Shown: positions 41,801 through 52,048, counted from the first letter of the stretch. The stretch is 64,000 bases of DNA from Cyanophora paradoxa (GCA_004431415.1 QPMI01000637.1:124001-188000), one strand, 5' to 3'. The notes: generated by a model not told the origin, from the letters alone. Program-made: numbers and translations.

Positions 41801-43334
41801 CTCCTCCAGGCGGGCGGCCCCCGCTCTCCGCACCTCCTCGCGCCCCTTCTCACCCCCGCCGGCCCCGGCAGGCGCTGGCGGCGCTGGGGTACGAGGCCGT
41901 GGAGTCGCGGGAGGGGGCGGGGGCCGTGGTGACGGACGACCGGAGCGCCGCCGCGGAGGCGGCCGCCGGCGGCCTCCCCGTGGTCTTCCTCGGTCCGGCC
42001 CGCCCCGCCAGGCCCCTGGCGCGACCTGACGCGGGCTGACGCCGGGCGCAGAGGCGCCGGGGGCGCGGCGGCGCTCGGTGGCCGTCCCCGAGGTCCTCCC
42101 GAGGTGCGCCCGCCCCCGCCCCGCCCCGGCCGGGGCCGGCCTCGAGGAGGAGGAGGAGCTCACGCCCTCCCTCGCCCCGCCGCGCAGCTGATGGAGCTGT
42201 ACCGCCCGGCGTCGAACACGCCGCCGCCGCCGCCGGGCTCCCTCCCGGGGCCCTCGCTGCGGCGCCTCATGCTCCCCGTCCGCCTCGACGCCCTCCGCGC
42301 CGCCCTCGCCGGGGCCGAGGAGGAAGCCCCGCTGGCCCTCGCCACGCCCCTCAACGCCCCGCCCCCGGGGCCGGCCGACAGCGGCGCAACTCGCTGCGGC
42401 CGGTCTCGTGCCCGGCGCTGGCGCAGGAGTCGCCGCCGGCGGGGCTGGCGGCGGCGCTGGCGGGGCCGCTGGGGGCGGACGGGAAGCGGGCGCGCCCCAT
42501 GCCCCGCGTCCTCATCGCCGAGGACAACCTGCTTAACGCCATGCGCGCCCGCCCCGCCCCGCCCGCCCCGGCCCGCGCGGGGCTTCAACCTGACGCGCCG
42601 GGGCCGGGGGCGCAGGCTGCTGGCGCGCATGCTGAGGCGGCTCGGGTACGAGAACGACACGGTGGGCGACGGCGCCGCAGCCGTCGAGGCCTGCAAGACG
42701 TGCGCGCCCCGCCGCGCACAGTCTTCCCGAGAGCTTTCTGTCCCCCGCTGCGTCTCGTCGCCCTGTCCGCCGCGCCGGCTGACGGCGGCCTTCGGCGCCG
42801 GCAGGGGCCGCTACGACGTGCTCTTCACGGATATCGCGATGCCCAAGATGGTGCGCCGCCGCCCCCGGCCCGCCGGCGGCTCGGCCTGCCGGGGGCGACG
42901 CGGGCGGGGCGGGGCAGTCGGGGCTGGAGGCGTGCGCTGCGGTGCGGGCGCTGCAGGCGGCGGGCGCCGTCCCCGCCCACCTCGTCGTCCTCGGCTGCTC
43001 CGCCAACGCCCTCGCGCGCCCCGCCCCGCCCCGCCCCTCGCGCGCTCCTGACGCGGGGCGGGGGCAGGCGGAGGACCGGGGGCGGGCGCTGGAGGCCGGC
43101 ATGGCGGCCTTCCTCGCCAAGCCCTGCCGCCTCGACCAGGCCCCCGCCCCCGCCCCCCGCCCCCACCCGCCTCGGCCCCTCACTCCCCGCCGCCCCGCAG
43201 GTCGGCTCCGTGCTGCGCGAGCACGCGCGGGCGGCCCGGCGGCCGGCGCCGGGGCGGAGGGCGCGCCCGTCCCCGCGCTGGGCGGGGGCGGCTTCGCCGG
43301 CCTCGTGGACGCCTGCTTCCCCCAGGCGCCCTGA
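38821..43334 (+). CDS. Membrane hybrid sensor histidine kinase with C-terminal receiver
   Basis: ATG 38821, stop TGA 43332-43334, with about 20 short introns. Exon 1 (FRRGGGMLKRLRES...FLDPAAEHAYHASW) joins to hydrophobic exons that look like several transmembrane helices (VLRLVAFWVLLIHALRFY; VLVHVGVWLVARSPIL; AFISASTVVVYVVDALPVL; SLHLFPFAVIAPVPL; FATTALLALARSYGI). The kinase core follows in order: H box KTLFLSNTNHEIRTPLFAI (His codon 40128-40130), N box FKQVLLNLASNAVKFS, G1 VEDNGIG, F box LFRPFTQLDPSI, G2 GSGLGLALVKTLVERMGGSI. A degenerate receiver-like stretch (LAALGYEAVESREGAGAVV, no Asp-pair motif) precedes a complete receiver: IAEDNLLN, phospho-Asp in FTDIAMPKM (42830-42832), Lys in FLAKPC. 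It should relay phosphate from His to Asp. The ligand is unknown; no PAS, GAF or CHASE domain was seen. Confidence 0.85.
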
Positions 43335-43399
43335 GCGCCTCCCAGCAGAGTCTTTATCGCAATCGGGCCATCCCGCGTATTGTTCTGTGTGTATTGTAT
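43335..43399. other. 65-bp spacer between kinase stop and DIRS element
   Basis: The retroelement begins only 65 bp after the kinase stop codon. The polyadenylation signal of the kinase gene must lie in this spacer or in the element. Confidence 0.4.
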
Positions 43400-43505
43400 T
43401 ACTGAATATGCGAGCGAACGCGTAGCATATGACTTTGTATGCCTGCCACTCCGTAAGCAGCCTTGATTCTATACAATGATTGTTAGGGGTACAACCTTCA
43501 GTCTT
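43400..43505 (+). repeat. Left inverted repeat of the DIRS pol cassette
   Basis: Begins TACTGAATATGCG and ends CAACCTTCAGTCTT. It appears to be the exact reverse complement of 47112-47217. Confidence 0.85.
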
Positions 43506-43639
43506 GTCTGGATTCGCGTAGGCGAAGCAGCGAAAACAGACACATGGCTCGTCGCACGCAGGACAGTGCAAGCTGCAAAGGGAAAAGGGGCATCAGACGA
43601 GGGGTACAGAAAATATAGCTGGGTACACGTGTACATGTA

Positions 43640-43800
43640 GGGTATAAGGTTGGGCTAATTTGCAACAAAAGGGGTAAGCTAATTTGCAACAAAAGGGGTA
43701 CGAGAAGAGCTGCTGCGAACGCAGCAGCTAAGTACTACATGCCGACACAGACGCTGCGAACGCAGCAGACGGCAAGGGTACACAAAACAAGGCTAGTTTG
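43640..43800. repeat. Short repeats downstream of the recombinase gene
   Basis: GCTAATTTGCAACAAAAGGGGTA occurs twice in tandem (about 43653-43699). GCTGCGAACGCAGCAG occurs twice nearby as a palindrome. They lie in the 3' flank of the recombinase ORF within the element. Confidence 0.6.
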
Positions 43801-43913
43801 CAACACGTGCGTGTACAGACAGCGTCAGGCGCAGCTTGCACTGGCCCAGAGCGACATAGCCAGCACCGGCGAAGCCGGCACACGCGAAAGAAGACACTAA
43901 GACAAAAGGACAG

Positions 43914-45209
43914 CTAGCTGCGCCGCGACGAGAGGGGCGTAGAAGCCTGCTGGCGACACGACAATGGAGGCACGTAGCGAGAACCAGGGCTTGCCATCAA
44001 CGCAGCCAGAGGCGGGCGCTCAGAAGAATCGATGTAGCGACGATACACGTCAGACAAGAGCGACCAGCGGCCAACTGCTTGCACAAGCTCCTCGGGCACA
44101 CCAGCAGCCGCTAGCGCCGTAGCACCACCGCGACGAAGCCCATGAGGCGTGATCCCCGTCGCATCTAAGCCAGCAGCCTCAAAGGCAAAGCGAAGCACGT
44201 ATGCAACGGAGGCGGGCGCGAGGGGCCGCGAAGGTCGGAAGAGTTGACCAAACAACGGCGCCTCCGGCTCGAGGTCTTGGATGGTGCGCCAATAAGCTCG
44301 AAACCAGCGAACCGGACAGATCACTGACTGCGCGACAGTGCCCAGCACAACTTGAGCGCCTTGGCGAGCGCGATCGGTCTTGGAGCCGACGATAAAGACA
44401 ACGACGCGATCCGCACGGATCTGGATGTCTTGACGACGCAGAGCAACGAGTTCACCACGACGGAGCAAGCCAAAGAAGCCAGTAAGCAACATGACGAAGG
44501 CCCGCAAGAGCTTAGCTGACGGAGCTTTCAGATAAGCACGAGCGATCGCCTCCAAATGCACAGCCGTGACGATCTTGGACTGCTTGGCCCGACGACCACA
44601 CAAACGAACAATTCCTTGCAGCGCTTGTTGAACCAGAGGGTGCGCGAACGCCGTTGCAGGCTGTAGGCGCAGGCCAGTCTGATGAACCAATGCAGAGTAG
44701 CATTGCTTGACAGCAGAAACGCTGAACTCCTCGTCCGCCAGCGCAACAAGCATCGTAGCCAGACCAGATGGCTCGGGGGGCCAGATGCGGAAGCCATGAA
44801 CCGCACAATGACCTTCGTATAGTTGCACCCAACGATTGTATATGCCACGAGTGCCATCACCGATGGCGTTCTCCCTGTAGTAATGGACACGCTGGAGCAG
44901 CACATCTGCAGCAAATGCAATGTCAGGCAAGCTGCGTACGAGGACTAAGAAAGGGGCCCCGGATGCGAAATCGTTATATTGCAGATGGCTAATTTGTGTG
45001 CTACTGCCAGGCTGCGGAAATAGCCACAAGAGACCAAGACGGAAGAACAGGAGAATGAGGGCCTGGCAAGCAGACGGTTGAAGCAGGCCCCAAGTACAAC
45101 ACAGGAGCCTGCCTTGCCTGCTCAAGCTGGGGCCACCATGGGGCGGAGGGCCAATCAGGTACGACAAAGACTGCAGCTGCTCTGCACTGTCTAACATGAG
45201 AGACCACAT
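43914..45209 (-). CDS. Tyrosine recombinase (DIRS-type)
   Basis: ATG at 45209, 431 residues. The C-terminal half shows the conserved tyrosine-recombinase residues: Arg in GLLRRGELVALR, His-x-x-Arg in PHGLRRGGAT, Trp in GRWSLL and Tyr in YRRYID. The enzyme would integrate a circular DNA intermediate without target duplication. The first about 70 codons overlap the end of the RT/RNase H frame (45001-45209) in a different frame, a common arrangement in DIRS elements. The frame is intact and codon use is much less GC-rich than in host genes. Confidence 0.85.
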   Translation of the reverse strand: MWSLMLDSAEQLQSLSYLIGPPPHGGPSLSRQGRLLCCTWGLLQPSACQALILLFFRLGLLWLFPQPGSSTQISHLQYNDFASGAPFLVLVRSLPDIAFAADVLLQRVHYYRENAIGDGTRGIYNRWVQLYEGHCAVHGFRIWPPEPSGLATMLVALADEEFSVSAVKQCYSALVHQTGLRLQPATAFAHPLVQQALQGIVRLCGRRAKQSKIVTAVHLEAIARAYLKAPSAKLLRAFVMLLTGFFGLLRRGELVALRRQDIQIRADRVVVFIVGSKTDRARQGAQVVLGTVAQSVICPVRWFRAYWRTIQDLEPEAPLFGQLFRPSRPLAPASVAYVLRFAFEAAGLDATGITPHGLRRGGATALAAAGVPEELVQAVGRWSLLSDVYRRYIDSSERPPLAALMASPGSRYVPPLSCRQQASTPLSSRRS

Positions 45210-46912
45210 GCAGGATCACATTGGGATCCGGAAACACATAGTTGCGAGCACCAAGCCATGACACAGTGAAGCAATCATGCCCTTCGGCACGGGCATCACG
45301 CAAATCTACAGAGAAATATCGAGAAAGGTGGGCATTGGCAGCTGTGGCCATCCTGTCCACGTCAAAAGGGCCTAAAATGCGGCTGACCATGGCAAAATAT
45401 ACTGGCTTAAGGGAGTAGTCTGCTGGAAAAAAGTACCTGCTAAGAGCATCTGACCACTCGTTATCTATGCCTGGAATATGCTCGGCCTCAATGCTAACAC
45501 AACCTATCAAGGCAATGTCCCAAATCTGACGAGCGATCTCCGTCAAATAAGCATGACGACCGCCACCATTGTTGATATAAGCAACTGTCACAGAGTTGTC
45601 CGATCGAACCAAGATGTTCTGATTCTGAAGCACAGACTGATAGTGTTGCATAGCCCGTAGCACAGCTTGCAGCTCCCTCCAAGAAGAGATTCGCTGAGAT
45701 TCCTCACTGTTCCACAGGCACTGGAATGGAGGCGGGCCAGGAGCACAGAGCACAGGAGGTACATCACCGATCCGCGTGGTAATCCAAGCTCCAGCACCAA
45801 GATGACTAGCATCAGTGGTGAGCACAAGTAGCCGCTCAGGACGAATCGGACAGCGCCCGTTGTACTTGTGTATGTTGGCCAGCCACCACTGGAGCTCAGA
45901 CCGAGTCTCATCAGTAATCTGCACAGGATGGTTCCAGTGCCACTCCCGGGCCGCCACATTGATGTAACGGAACAAAGCACGAGTCCGGATGCGAGCTGGA
46001 GCAAGCCCTCGAGCCATGGATACCAAGGTGCCTGCCACCTTTGCCATATCACGGGCAGACGCTGAGTGTTTGCGTAGGAGCTTGCGGATCAGCTGAAGTA
46101 GTCTGCTCAGCTTGTCGCCAGGAACCTCAAACAACATGCGAGCCGAGTCCACAATGAAGCCCAGGAAAGCCACTGACTGAGATGGGGTAAGCGCTGACTT
46201 GCTGTTGACCACCAACTTAAGCCGTTTAAATGTAGCCAGCACAAAGTCTCGCAGCTTACAGGCCTCTAAGAAAGTAGGAGCCGCAAACCACCAATCGTCC
46301 ACATAGTTGACAACAAAGATGCCCAGTTTCCTGAAATAGTTGACCACTTGCCGCATAATTTTGACGAATGCAAAAGGCGAGTGTCGAAGGCCGAAGGGCA
46401 AAACCGTATAGACATAGTACTTGCTGTCAAAAGAGAAGCCCATGTTGCGCCAATCTTGCTCCGCCACTGGCACGTGGTGATAGCCAGACTCTAGGTCAAT
46501 GGTGAACATGTACCACCCTTGACGGAGCATTGCCGCCACATGCTCAAGAGTCTCAAATCGAAATTTCCGATCTGGTAGACCTTGATTGGTGGGTCGACCG
46601 TCCCAGATCAAACGAAGTTTGGAGCCGGTCTTCTTCGGGACCACGGACAAGGAGCACACAATGTTCACCTCGTGCTGTTGGACTTCACGAATGGCCCCGG
46701 TGCGCAAGAGTTTCTGAATTTCCGTCCGCACAAAATCCCTGTGATCCTCGGCTGCAGACTTGTGATTACGCCGATGCTCCGGTGGCAGATTGCGGGCCCC
46801 AGTCAGCGGGAAACCGTCACGTATCCATGACAACACCACATAGTTGGCACCAATCTCCTTCCACTGGGACCAGGCCTCACGGATGCAGGACGCCACAAAA
46901 GAACCTGGTGGC
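45001..46912 (-). CDS. Reverse transcriptase / RNase H (DIRS-type)
   Basis: The frame is open from just after a TAG at 46913-46915; there is no early ATG, so it may be expressed by frameshift, reinitiation or splicing from upstream. RT motifs are visible: LIWDGRPTNQGLP, FTIDLESGYHHVPV, LPFGLRHSPFAFVK and the catalytic NYVDDWWF (about 46292-46303). RNase H follows with its acidic residues in TTDASHLGAG, SWRELQAVLRAM, VRSDNSVTVAY and DNEWSDALSR. The domain order and the neighbouring recombinase identify the DIRS superfamily. The frame is intact over about 630 codons. Confidence 0.88.
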
Positions 46913-47111
46913 TAAAAGTCACAAGCGCACGGGGAGTGGGCTTGAGGCCTTAAATTGTCGCCACATCTTATCAACGACACGAGCTGACAGGCTGAGCTGC
47001 AGTTGAGTCTGGCTCAAGCTGCAGCTGGAGCTGAGTTGGAGCTGGAGCTGGTACGCTGGAGGGCGGCTGTGACACGCGAACGTGAGGAATCTTCACTGCT
47101 TCGCGCGAAAG

Positions 47112-47272
47112 AAGACTGAAGGTTGTACCCCTAACAATCATTGTATAGAATCAAGGCTGCTTACGGAGTGGCAGGCATACAAAGTCATATGCTACGCGTT
47201 CGCTCGCATATTCAGTAGTATGCCTGCCACAAGCAGCCTTGCTTCTAAGCAATTCTAAGCCAAGTCTGATCA
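47112..47272. repeat. Central inverted-repeat junction of the DIRS element
   Basis: 47112-47217 is the complement of the left repeat (43400-43505). 47216-47272 is the complement of the right repeat (51362-51420). The two share the bases around TAGTA. It therefore joins complements of both outer ends, as a DIRS internal complementary region does, but sits between gag and pol. Confidence 0.75.
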
Positions 47273-48014
47273 TGAAGTTTTTAATAGTGAGCGTGTCACA
47301 GGTACGAATTTGTCACAACACCTGACGTTCACCTCCACGGTGGATGCGCGAAGTTCTTGAATGAAGGCACATCACAGCATGCACAGCACACACATATGGA
47401 CTCATGCAAGTACACAACTTGTTCTCTTGAATGCTTCAAAACTTGTCCAGCATGCACACCTCTGGATGAATGCGCCAACCTGCGGAACAGAATAGAAAAT
47501 TGGGAGACACACCTGGATACCAAGAGATGATTTCCTCCACACCTGCGATACCAAATGATTAGATCTGAGCACCCAGCGCGCGATAGCGACACACGAGATG
47601 GCCGTTGCTGGCCAGGAACTCGGCAACTCGACCGCAGCCTGATGTGACCTGGGACGAGAAGAGGTCAGGCTGTTGGGGATTGGCTGGGGCTCGCACCAGG
47701 TTGGAGTCATCCAGGTGGCACTTATGGCCCATGCAAAATTCGTAGTTACAAGGCCTTGTAGACTATGGCAAATTTGAAACGATCACAAGGTCATGCACAT
47801 TGCAATTGCCAAGCTAGTGTTCACCACAGACCCATCACCACAAATGCAATGCAAGCTCAAACACACATAAGAAAGCCCAGATTTATTCCTTCATGGCACA
47901 CACACAGCACAGCACAGCTACGAGCACATGCACATGCCAAGTCTGGGGCCACACGAAAACGAAAAAACCTAGCACTCTACAGCTGCGCCCGAAAGGCTGG
48001 GCACAGGAAGCCGC
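47273..48014. other. Noncoding part of the gag cassette
   Basis: About 740 bp between the central junction and the gag stop. Short minus-strand frames here show no family features. The composition matches the rest of the retroelement; it is probably untranslated. Confidence 0.45.
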
Positions 48015-50965
48015 CTACTTCTTCTCGCGCCAATCCGGGCGCGGCGGGTTGGTGCAATCCTTCACATGGTGGCCGTGCTGGTTGCACCTAAAGCAAGCGC
48101 CGCCGTTCCGCTGGGCGGTGGGCGCCTGCTCGCGTTCGACGCGCTGCCGCTGCGGGGGCCGATAGCTAGACGGCTGGCGCTCAGCTGGTGCATACGAATT
48201 ACCGGCGCCGACGCCAGCCACACGAAGCGCGTACGCCATCGACGCGGTCTGCGCGCGGTGCTCCTCCGGCACAGCTGCGAGCGCCTCGGCTGTCTTATCG
48301 CCGCCTTTGTCGCGGATATCTATCTTCTTCTTAACACTAGTGAATGGACCCCTCCGTTCCCCAAAAGGGAAAGGACCGGAGAACACGTTATTTCACTGTT
48401 TCCCCAGGTTTGGGGACATCGGTTTGGCTCACCGGTTCGTTCTCCAAGAACAAAAATGTCACTCCCCAAGTTACCAAACGTCTCCAAATGCCTTCGCCGG
48501 CGGGCCTTCTTGTCGGTGCGCAAAACGCATGCTAAAGCAGCGGACCTCACAGTTGTAGCTCATATACATGTACTCATGGACGAGCCGGCACTTGCGGTGC
48601 ACTTGAAATACAAGGGGGGTGATGAAGTTTGGTGAAAGGGGAATAGAATACTTTCGCCGCGGTGAAAGTGAGGTGCAGGCGCTGGCAAGGGATGGTGACT
48701 AATTGATAATAAGTCAGGTACATGGCGCGGCGGGTGTACAGATAGGGGCAGGGACAGGGGGCAGGGGCAGGGGCCGGGACAGGTTGAGGGCAGGCCCGCC
48801 GCGCCTCTGTGCCCGCCGCCCGCCGCGAGTGCATCCGCCCCCCCCCCCCCCGCCCCCCCCCTCCCCCGCCCCCCCCCCCGCCCCCCCCGCCCCCCGCCCC
48901 CCCCCCCCCCCCCCCCCCCCCCGCCGCAGCGCCGCTCCGCCTCGCCCGACGAGACGCGCCGCTGCCCGCCGCTCCTCCGCGTCGCCGCCCCGCGGCACCT
49001 CCGCTCCGCCTCGCGCCGCGCGAGCGGCCGCCAGCGCCTCCCCACGCCACCGCCCGCCGCTCCACGCCGACTGGGCGGCCGCCCCACGCTGCCCCGCGCC
49101 ACCCGGGCGGCCGCCAGCGCCGCCCCCGCCGCCCGGGCGGCCGCTAGAGCCGCCCCGCGCTGCCGCCCGCCGCCCCGCGGCACCTCCGCTCCGCCTCGCC
49201 CGACGAGCCGCGCCGCCGGCCCGCCGTGCGGCTGCCAGGAGACACCTGCATGACTGATCCAGACTGTGCTCGGGGCTATCAGCGCGGCTCGCGGCGGGAA
49301 GGGGGGCAGCGCAGCAGGCAACCGACCTCAGGAGAGGCGCGCGGGATGGAGAGGCGCATCCGCCTCGCGCATGCCTGCAGCTTGCGCCCAAGAATGCCAG
49401 GGCGAACCGCGAGCCCGTCTGCACGGGGACGGTCAAGGCGGGAGGGCGCGCCGCGCAGGCATCGGTGCGGCCGACTGGGGCTTGCGCTTTGCTCAAAGCT
49501 CTGGTCAATCATGACATTGCCGTCCTTTGCAGCGTGTGACTCTTTGCGGCTCGGAGCGGCGCGACAGGATTCGGCTCCGTAATGTGTGTGACCTCCCACC
49601 TGCTTACTTAGCTTAGCCTTCCTTAGCTTCGGGCGGCTGGGCCCCAGCACTAGCGACGGCTCTCAGGTGCCGTTGCTGGGGCAAGGGCTCTGCCGCCCGG
49701 CTGGGCCCCTGCACTAGCGACGGCTCTCAGGTGCCGTTGCTGGGGCCAGGGCTCTGCCGATTTCTATGCGCACCGATTCTACTGTCTTTCATCCGCGAAG
49801 TTATTAACGTTCGATTAGCGCAGCACTTGATGAGTGGAAGCCGCGAGGGGCGGCGGTCTGCGGCGGCGGGCCGCGGCCGCTGCGGACAACGGCGGCGGCG
49901 CGAGGGGCGGGCTACGGCTGCGATGGCCGCGGCCGCCGCGGACAACGGCGGCGATGGCGGCTGCGGTCGCTGGTAACGGCGGCAATGGCGCCGGCGGGTA
50001 GCAGGCGTCGTTGGCTGCAGCAGGCAGCAGCGCGGGCCTCGGCGCTTCGCTTGCCTCTAGGACAGCTAGGCCCTAGCTGTATGATGCAGGCTAATATATG
50101 CAATGCGCTGGGGCCCGCAGGATGCAAGCGCTGGGGCTCGCAAGAGGGAGTCGCTGGTGCTCGAGGGCGGGATGCGCCTGTGCTAGCACGAGGGAGGCGC
50201 CCGCGCTCTCTGGAGGGAGGTGCTGGCGCTCGCTGGAGGGATGTGCGGGCGTTCGCGGCGGGGACGCGCTGGCGTTCGCGGCGGGGACCCGGATCAATGC
50301 CCCGGTTCTTTTACCCAGGCTAGAGAATCGAACACTTACCAATTCCCCTCAGTTACGCTTGTAATTCCCCCAGTTCCTCTTCTGAACCTATACATTCCCA
50401 CTCAATACCCCAAAATGGATTATGGAGCCTCCATATGGTAAATTCTAGGTTCCCCTCATTCTAACCTGCTGTTCCTCGGTCCTTTCCCCGCCGGGGAACG
50501 GGGGGGGCCATTCACTAGTGTAAGCTCCTCGAGCTGCTTCAAAGACGCTTTGAGGGTTGCTGCACAGGCGACACACGAGAGGAGCCCCTTGAGCTGGAAA
50601 CGCAGCTGTATCAGCTGGAACGCAAACTCCCGAAGCCAGGTATTCTTAAGCTGCATTGCTTCATGCTGTTCGCGCTGCTGCTCCTGAGCGATTTGATGCT
50701 GGTGCTCACGGATGGACTCTACCCCTCGGTCTATGCCTTGCTGAATCTGCTTCTTAATGTACTCATTAAGCTCACCGGCAGGGGCTGTTGTGGCGTTGAC
50801 GACGGGAACCGGGCCGCGGCGGTGCCGAGTGTGCCGGCTGGGTCCTGGCTGGTCGGGAACCGGCACCTCGAGATTCGGGAACATCTGTGCGGCAAGAGCT
50901 TCCTCTCGTGTGGCTGCACCGCCGAACTGCTCACGACGCTGCACCAATCACATCCTCCTCGTCCT
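48015..50965 (-). pseudogene. DIRS gag-like gene split by a CACTA insertion
   Basis: The right part (about 50965-50521) encodes QMFPNLEVPVPDQPGPSRHT and a helical segment ending ASLKQLEEL. The left part (48334-48015) continues KKKIDIRDKGGDK and ends with a zinc knuckle, CFRCNQHGHHVKDC. Removing the CACTA element together with one copy of its 3-bp target duplication restores one continuous frame across the junction, which shows the insertion came second. As it stands the gene is interrupted, so this copy should not make full-length Gag. Its frame overlaps the end of the upstream hydrophobic ORF by a shift of one. Confidence 0.75.
48335..50520. mobile_element. CACTA-type DNA transposon, non-autonomous, inside gag
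   Basis: A 2186-bp insertion begins CACTAGTGAATGG and ends CCATTCACTAGTG. The imperfect terminal inverted repeats are about 50 bp long, and TAA is duplicated on both sides (48332-48334, 50521-50523). Terminal CACTA/TAGTG with a 3-bp duplication is diagnostic of the EnSpm/CACTA superfamily. The interior has no transposase. It holds C/G homopolymer-rich blocks (48838-48925), repeats of CGCCCGACGAG...CGCCGC type (48930-49215), a 2x tandem of about 63 bp (about 49628-49757, GGCTCTCAGGTGCCGTTGCTGGGG) and degenerate CTCGC/GAGGG repeats (50100-50290). Confidence 0.85.
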
Positions 50966-51335
50966 CGGAAAATGGCTCCGGATCCGGAACGCCGTCACTG
51001 GTGCGGTTTTCGACTGCTGGGGCGGCTGGCGCCTTGCGCTTGTTGCTGGTTGACTGACGGCCACTTGGCGTTGGAGTAGGCGCCGAACCGTTGTCCTCGC
51101 CGCCGGAGTCCGCCGCCTCGGTCACACGCGTGGAACGGCGAGCTCGTGGCTGGGCGGATGCGGTCGGCCGCGGACGGGCTGTCTTGCGGGAGCCCGTTGC
51201 GGAAGACTTGCCCTTCTTGTTCGACCCCGCCTCCGCGCAGGCCGCCAAGAGGCTGAAAACGACGACGACGAGAACAAGTGTGACCACCAGAGGGGCCCAG
51301 CTAGGGCCCCTCCCACGACGAGCCACGCGACACAT
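50931..51335 (-). CDS. Hydrophobic-anchor ORF upstream of gag in the DIRS element
   Basis: ATG at 51335, 134 residues, stop TGA at 50931-50933. The N-terminus is MCRVARRGRGPSWA, followed by a strongly hydrophobic segment (LVVTLVLVVVVFSLLAAC), so it is predicted membrane-anchored. The rest is a Ser/Arg-rich then acidic tail (SEDEEDVIGAAS). It starts right next to the inverted repeat and overlaps the gag frame. It may be the true 5' ORF of the element or the N-terminus of Gag reached by a one-base frameshift. No family recognised. Confidence 0.5.
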   Translation of the reverse strand: MCRVARRGRGPSWAPLVVTLVLVVVVFSLLAACAEAGSNKKGKSSATGSRKTARPRPTASAQPRARRSTRVTEAADSGGEDNGSAPTPTPSGRQSTSNKRKAPAAPAVENRTSDGVPDPEPFSEDEEDVIGAAS

Positions 51336-51361
51336 CTTCACTGCTTCGCGCGAAAGAAGAC

Positions 51362-51420
51362 TGATCAGACTTGGCTTAGAATTGCTTAGAAGCAAGGCTG
51401 CTTGTGGCAGGCATACACTA
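51362..51420. repeat. Right inverted repeat of the DIRS gag cassette
   Basis: Starts TGATCAGACTTGGCTTAG and ends GGCAGGCATACACTA. It is the reverse complement of 47216-47272 apart from a 2-bp difference near the end. Confidence 0.75.
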
Positions 51421-52048
51421 CTAGTATTTCACTCGGCGAGGCAGTGTATCAGCTGATTATGAAGTAGAAGTGACAGATATCCGGATATTATCAGGCAGTG
51501 TATTTAGAGTTGGCGTCACTGGGGGCAGTGTATCAGGAGTCAGTGACTGGCAAGTGAATTATCGAAAAACATTACCGATGTCTCCCCACGGTATTTCATG
51601 CAGCCTGACGCGTACGTCGACTAAATTGCAACCATGATCAGAAAGCATGATATCCAATCAAGCATATGAATCGTAGCTACGTACTACGGTATATACCGTG
51701 GTACTACGGTATTACCGTCGTAGAGTGTACATGCATGTGGTGAATCATTTCAATTGAACCATTTTGAATATGCTGACTCTAATACTGAGGCCCTGAGGCG
51801 CGATGGTGCTTCTAGAATCTATATAGCTAGATAGCTATGCCAAGCTGCTGCCCTCACATCCGTGGCCCTCGCATGCACATGTGAGATCCGTGCACATGTC
51901 AGCTGCGAGCTGCAAGGCCGCTGTTCGACGTTGCCCTCGCCCGCCCCCTCTCCTCCCGCGAAGGCCGCCCAGCCCTCCACACGGAAATCATTTACAGGCT
52001 TCAGCGGAGAATGCGGGCGGGGCGGGGCGGGGCGGGGCGGCGGGCGGC
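51421..52048. other. Intergenic
   Basis: GGCAGTGTAT occurs three times (51439, 51493, 51523). Palindromic TACGTACTACGGTATATACCGTGGTAC lies at 51676-51710. GC rises sharply after 51900 toward the coiled-coil/PH gene. No gene seen. Confidence 0.45.

Larger units (their letters stand above)
43400..51420 (-). mobile_element. DIRS-type tyrosine-recombinase retroelement in two ITR-bounded cassettes
   Basis: All genes lie on the minus strand. From right to left: gag cassette (51420 to 47216), then pol cassette (47217 to 43400) with RT/RNase H and tyrosine recombinase. The pol cassette is bounded by a 106-bp inverted repeat that looks perfect (43400-43505 against 47112-47217). The gag cassette is bounded by a diverged inverted repeat (47216-47272 against 51362-51420). 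Both repeats share GTATGCCTGCCAC...AAGCAGCCTTG. A 31-bp direct motif (ATCTTCACTGCTTCGCGCGA...) sits just inside the sense 5' end of each cassette (47089-47119, 51334-51364). The middle block 47112-47272 resembles the internal complementary region of DIRS elements, but lies between gag and pol rather than after all genes. The methyltransferase domain common in DIRS1 was not seen. Confidence 0.75.

Noticed and set aside
44201-44992. Plus-strand frames opposite the recombinase and RT genes
   Set aside because: Antisense shadows of intact, motif-bearing minus-strand genes.
47329-47710. Two overlapping minus-strand frames (87 and 102 codons) in the gag cassette
   Set aside because: No family features, and they overlap each other in different frames; probably untranslated element sequence.
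48809-49257. Pro/Arg-rich frames over the C-runs inside the CACTA element
   Set aside because: They are homopolymer-derived low-complexity translation without any transposase motif.
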